Assembly (NCBI GenBank): GCA_037132015.1
Contig: JBAXPW010000090.1
Coordinates: 1 to 5,356, forward strand
Reading direction: 5' to 3'
Length of the DNA stretch: 5,356 nucleotides
From: JBAXPW01 sp037132015
Lineage (GTDB): Bacteria; Patescibacteriota; Microgenomatia; UBA1406; GWC2-37-13
Made by a program: the position numbers and the translations under genes. Shown one piece after another: positions 5,167 through 5,356 of the stretch (within the stretch, counting starts at the first letter, position 1; each line of letters starts with the position of its first letter). The notes below the pieces were generated by a model that saw only the letters and a list, made by a program, of their open reading frames with translations, made no database searches and had not been told where the DNA came from.

Positions 5167-5356
5167 ATGAAAAAAAATACTCTGACTGTTTTTTTGTTTT
5201 CTTCCGTTTTTTTATTAACTTCAGCAAATGTCTTTGCATTAGTGGTTAAAAAAGAAGCAGTGAATGAGGTACAACCCGTAACAAACACACGACTATTGAT
5301 ACAAAATAATAAAGAAGAAATATTTATTGGAGGAAAAGAATTAAAAGCAATTTGGA
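5167..5356 (+). CDS. Exported protein with signal peptide, 5' part only (cut by right edge)
   Basis: The first 63 codons of an open frame are visible, with no stop before the edge. Residues 1-24 form a typical signal peptide: MKK, a hydrophobic core (about 6-18), then SANVFA with Val at -3 and Ala at -1 for cleavage after A24. No lipobox Cys is present. The visible mature part (25-63) is polar with LLIQNNKEE and a GGKELKAIW stretch near the end. I cannot assign a family from this much. The protein is likely secreted or surface-bound. It is divergent from the photolyase, 113 bp apart, with overlapping promoter candidates. Confidence 0.75.
   Translation, partial: MKKNTLTVFLFSSVFLLTSANVFALVVKKEAVNEVQPVTNTRLLIQNNKEEIFIGGKELKAIW

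Noticed and set aside
1..5356. CRISPR array, tRNA, rRNA, insertion sequence or attachment site
   Set aside because: No regularly spaced repeats, cloverleaf sequence, transposase or terminal inverted repeats were seen by eye on either strand.
1..5356. Recoded UGA (as in Gracilibacteria/SR1)
   Set aside because: The conserved tryptophans of the photolyase are read with the standard code and no conserved gene is broken by in-frame TGA.

Overview
This is an AT-rich window (roughly one third GC by eye) with six genes that can be supported, all using the standard code and all five complete genes ending in TAA. Its style points to a small-genome bacterium of the Patescibacteria/CPR type, Microgenomates-like or Parcubacteria-like. 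The evidence is short intergenic gaps, starts without a Shine-Dalgarno sequence, and a dihydroorotate dehydrogenase (DHODH) of a divergent kind that I associate from memory with those lineages. That placement is inference and was not tested by a search.

Layout, left to right: a short stretch with no certain gene (1-116); a small single-pass membrane protein on + (117-359); a 518-residue gene on - (369-1925), in which a four-helix vitamin K epoxide reductase (VKOR) domain is fused in frame to a class-2-like DHODH; a 302-residue membrane-anchored exported protein on + (2066-2974); a LOG-family Rossmann protein on - (3007-3621); a class II CPD photolyase on - (3674-5053); and the 5' end of a signal-peptide-bearing exported protein on +, cut by the right edge (5167-5356). 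Gene pairs alternate between convergent (gaps of 9 and 32 bp) and divergent (140 and 113 bp). Only the photolyase and LOG genes are in tandem, and LOG appears to have its own promoter.

The most unusual object is the VKOR-DHODH fusion. Both enzyme families pass electrons to membrane quinone: VKOR takes them from extracytoplasmic thiols, class 2 DHODH from dihydroorotate through FMN. In this protein the class 2 layout and quinone-tunnel residues are kept, but the catalytic base position is a cysteine, as in class 1 enzymes. The proteins encoded on either side of the fusion each have one membrane helix and two extracytoplasmic cysteines, and they share an SLxKYC motif, so they are reasonable candidate substrates of its disulfide-forming half.

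Regulatory signals are compact. In at least three genes a -10 hexamer lies 5-6 nt from an ATG, which suggests leaderless mRNAs and moves the preferred start of the fusion to its second ATG. The photolyase and the right-edge exported gene appear to share one palindromic -35 hexamer (TTGCAA), read in opposite directions. Weak AT-rich hairpins overlap or directly follow the stop codons.
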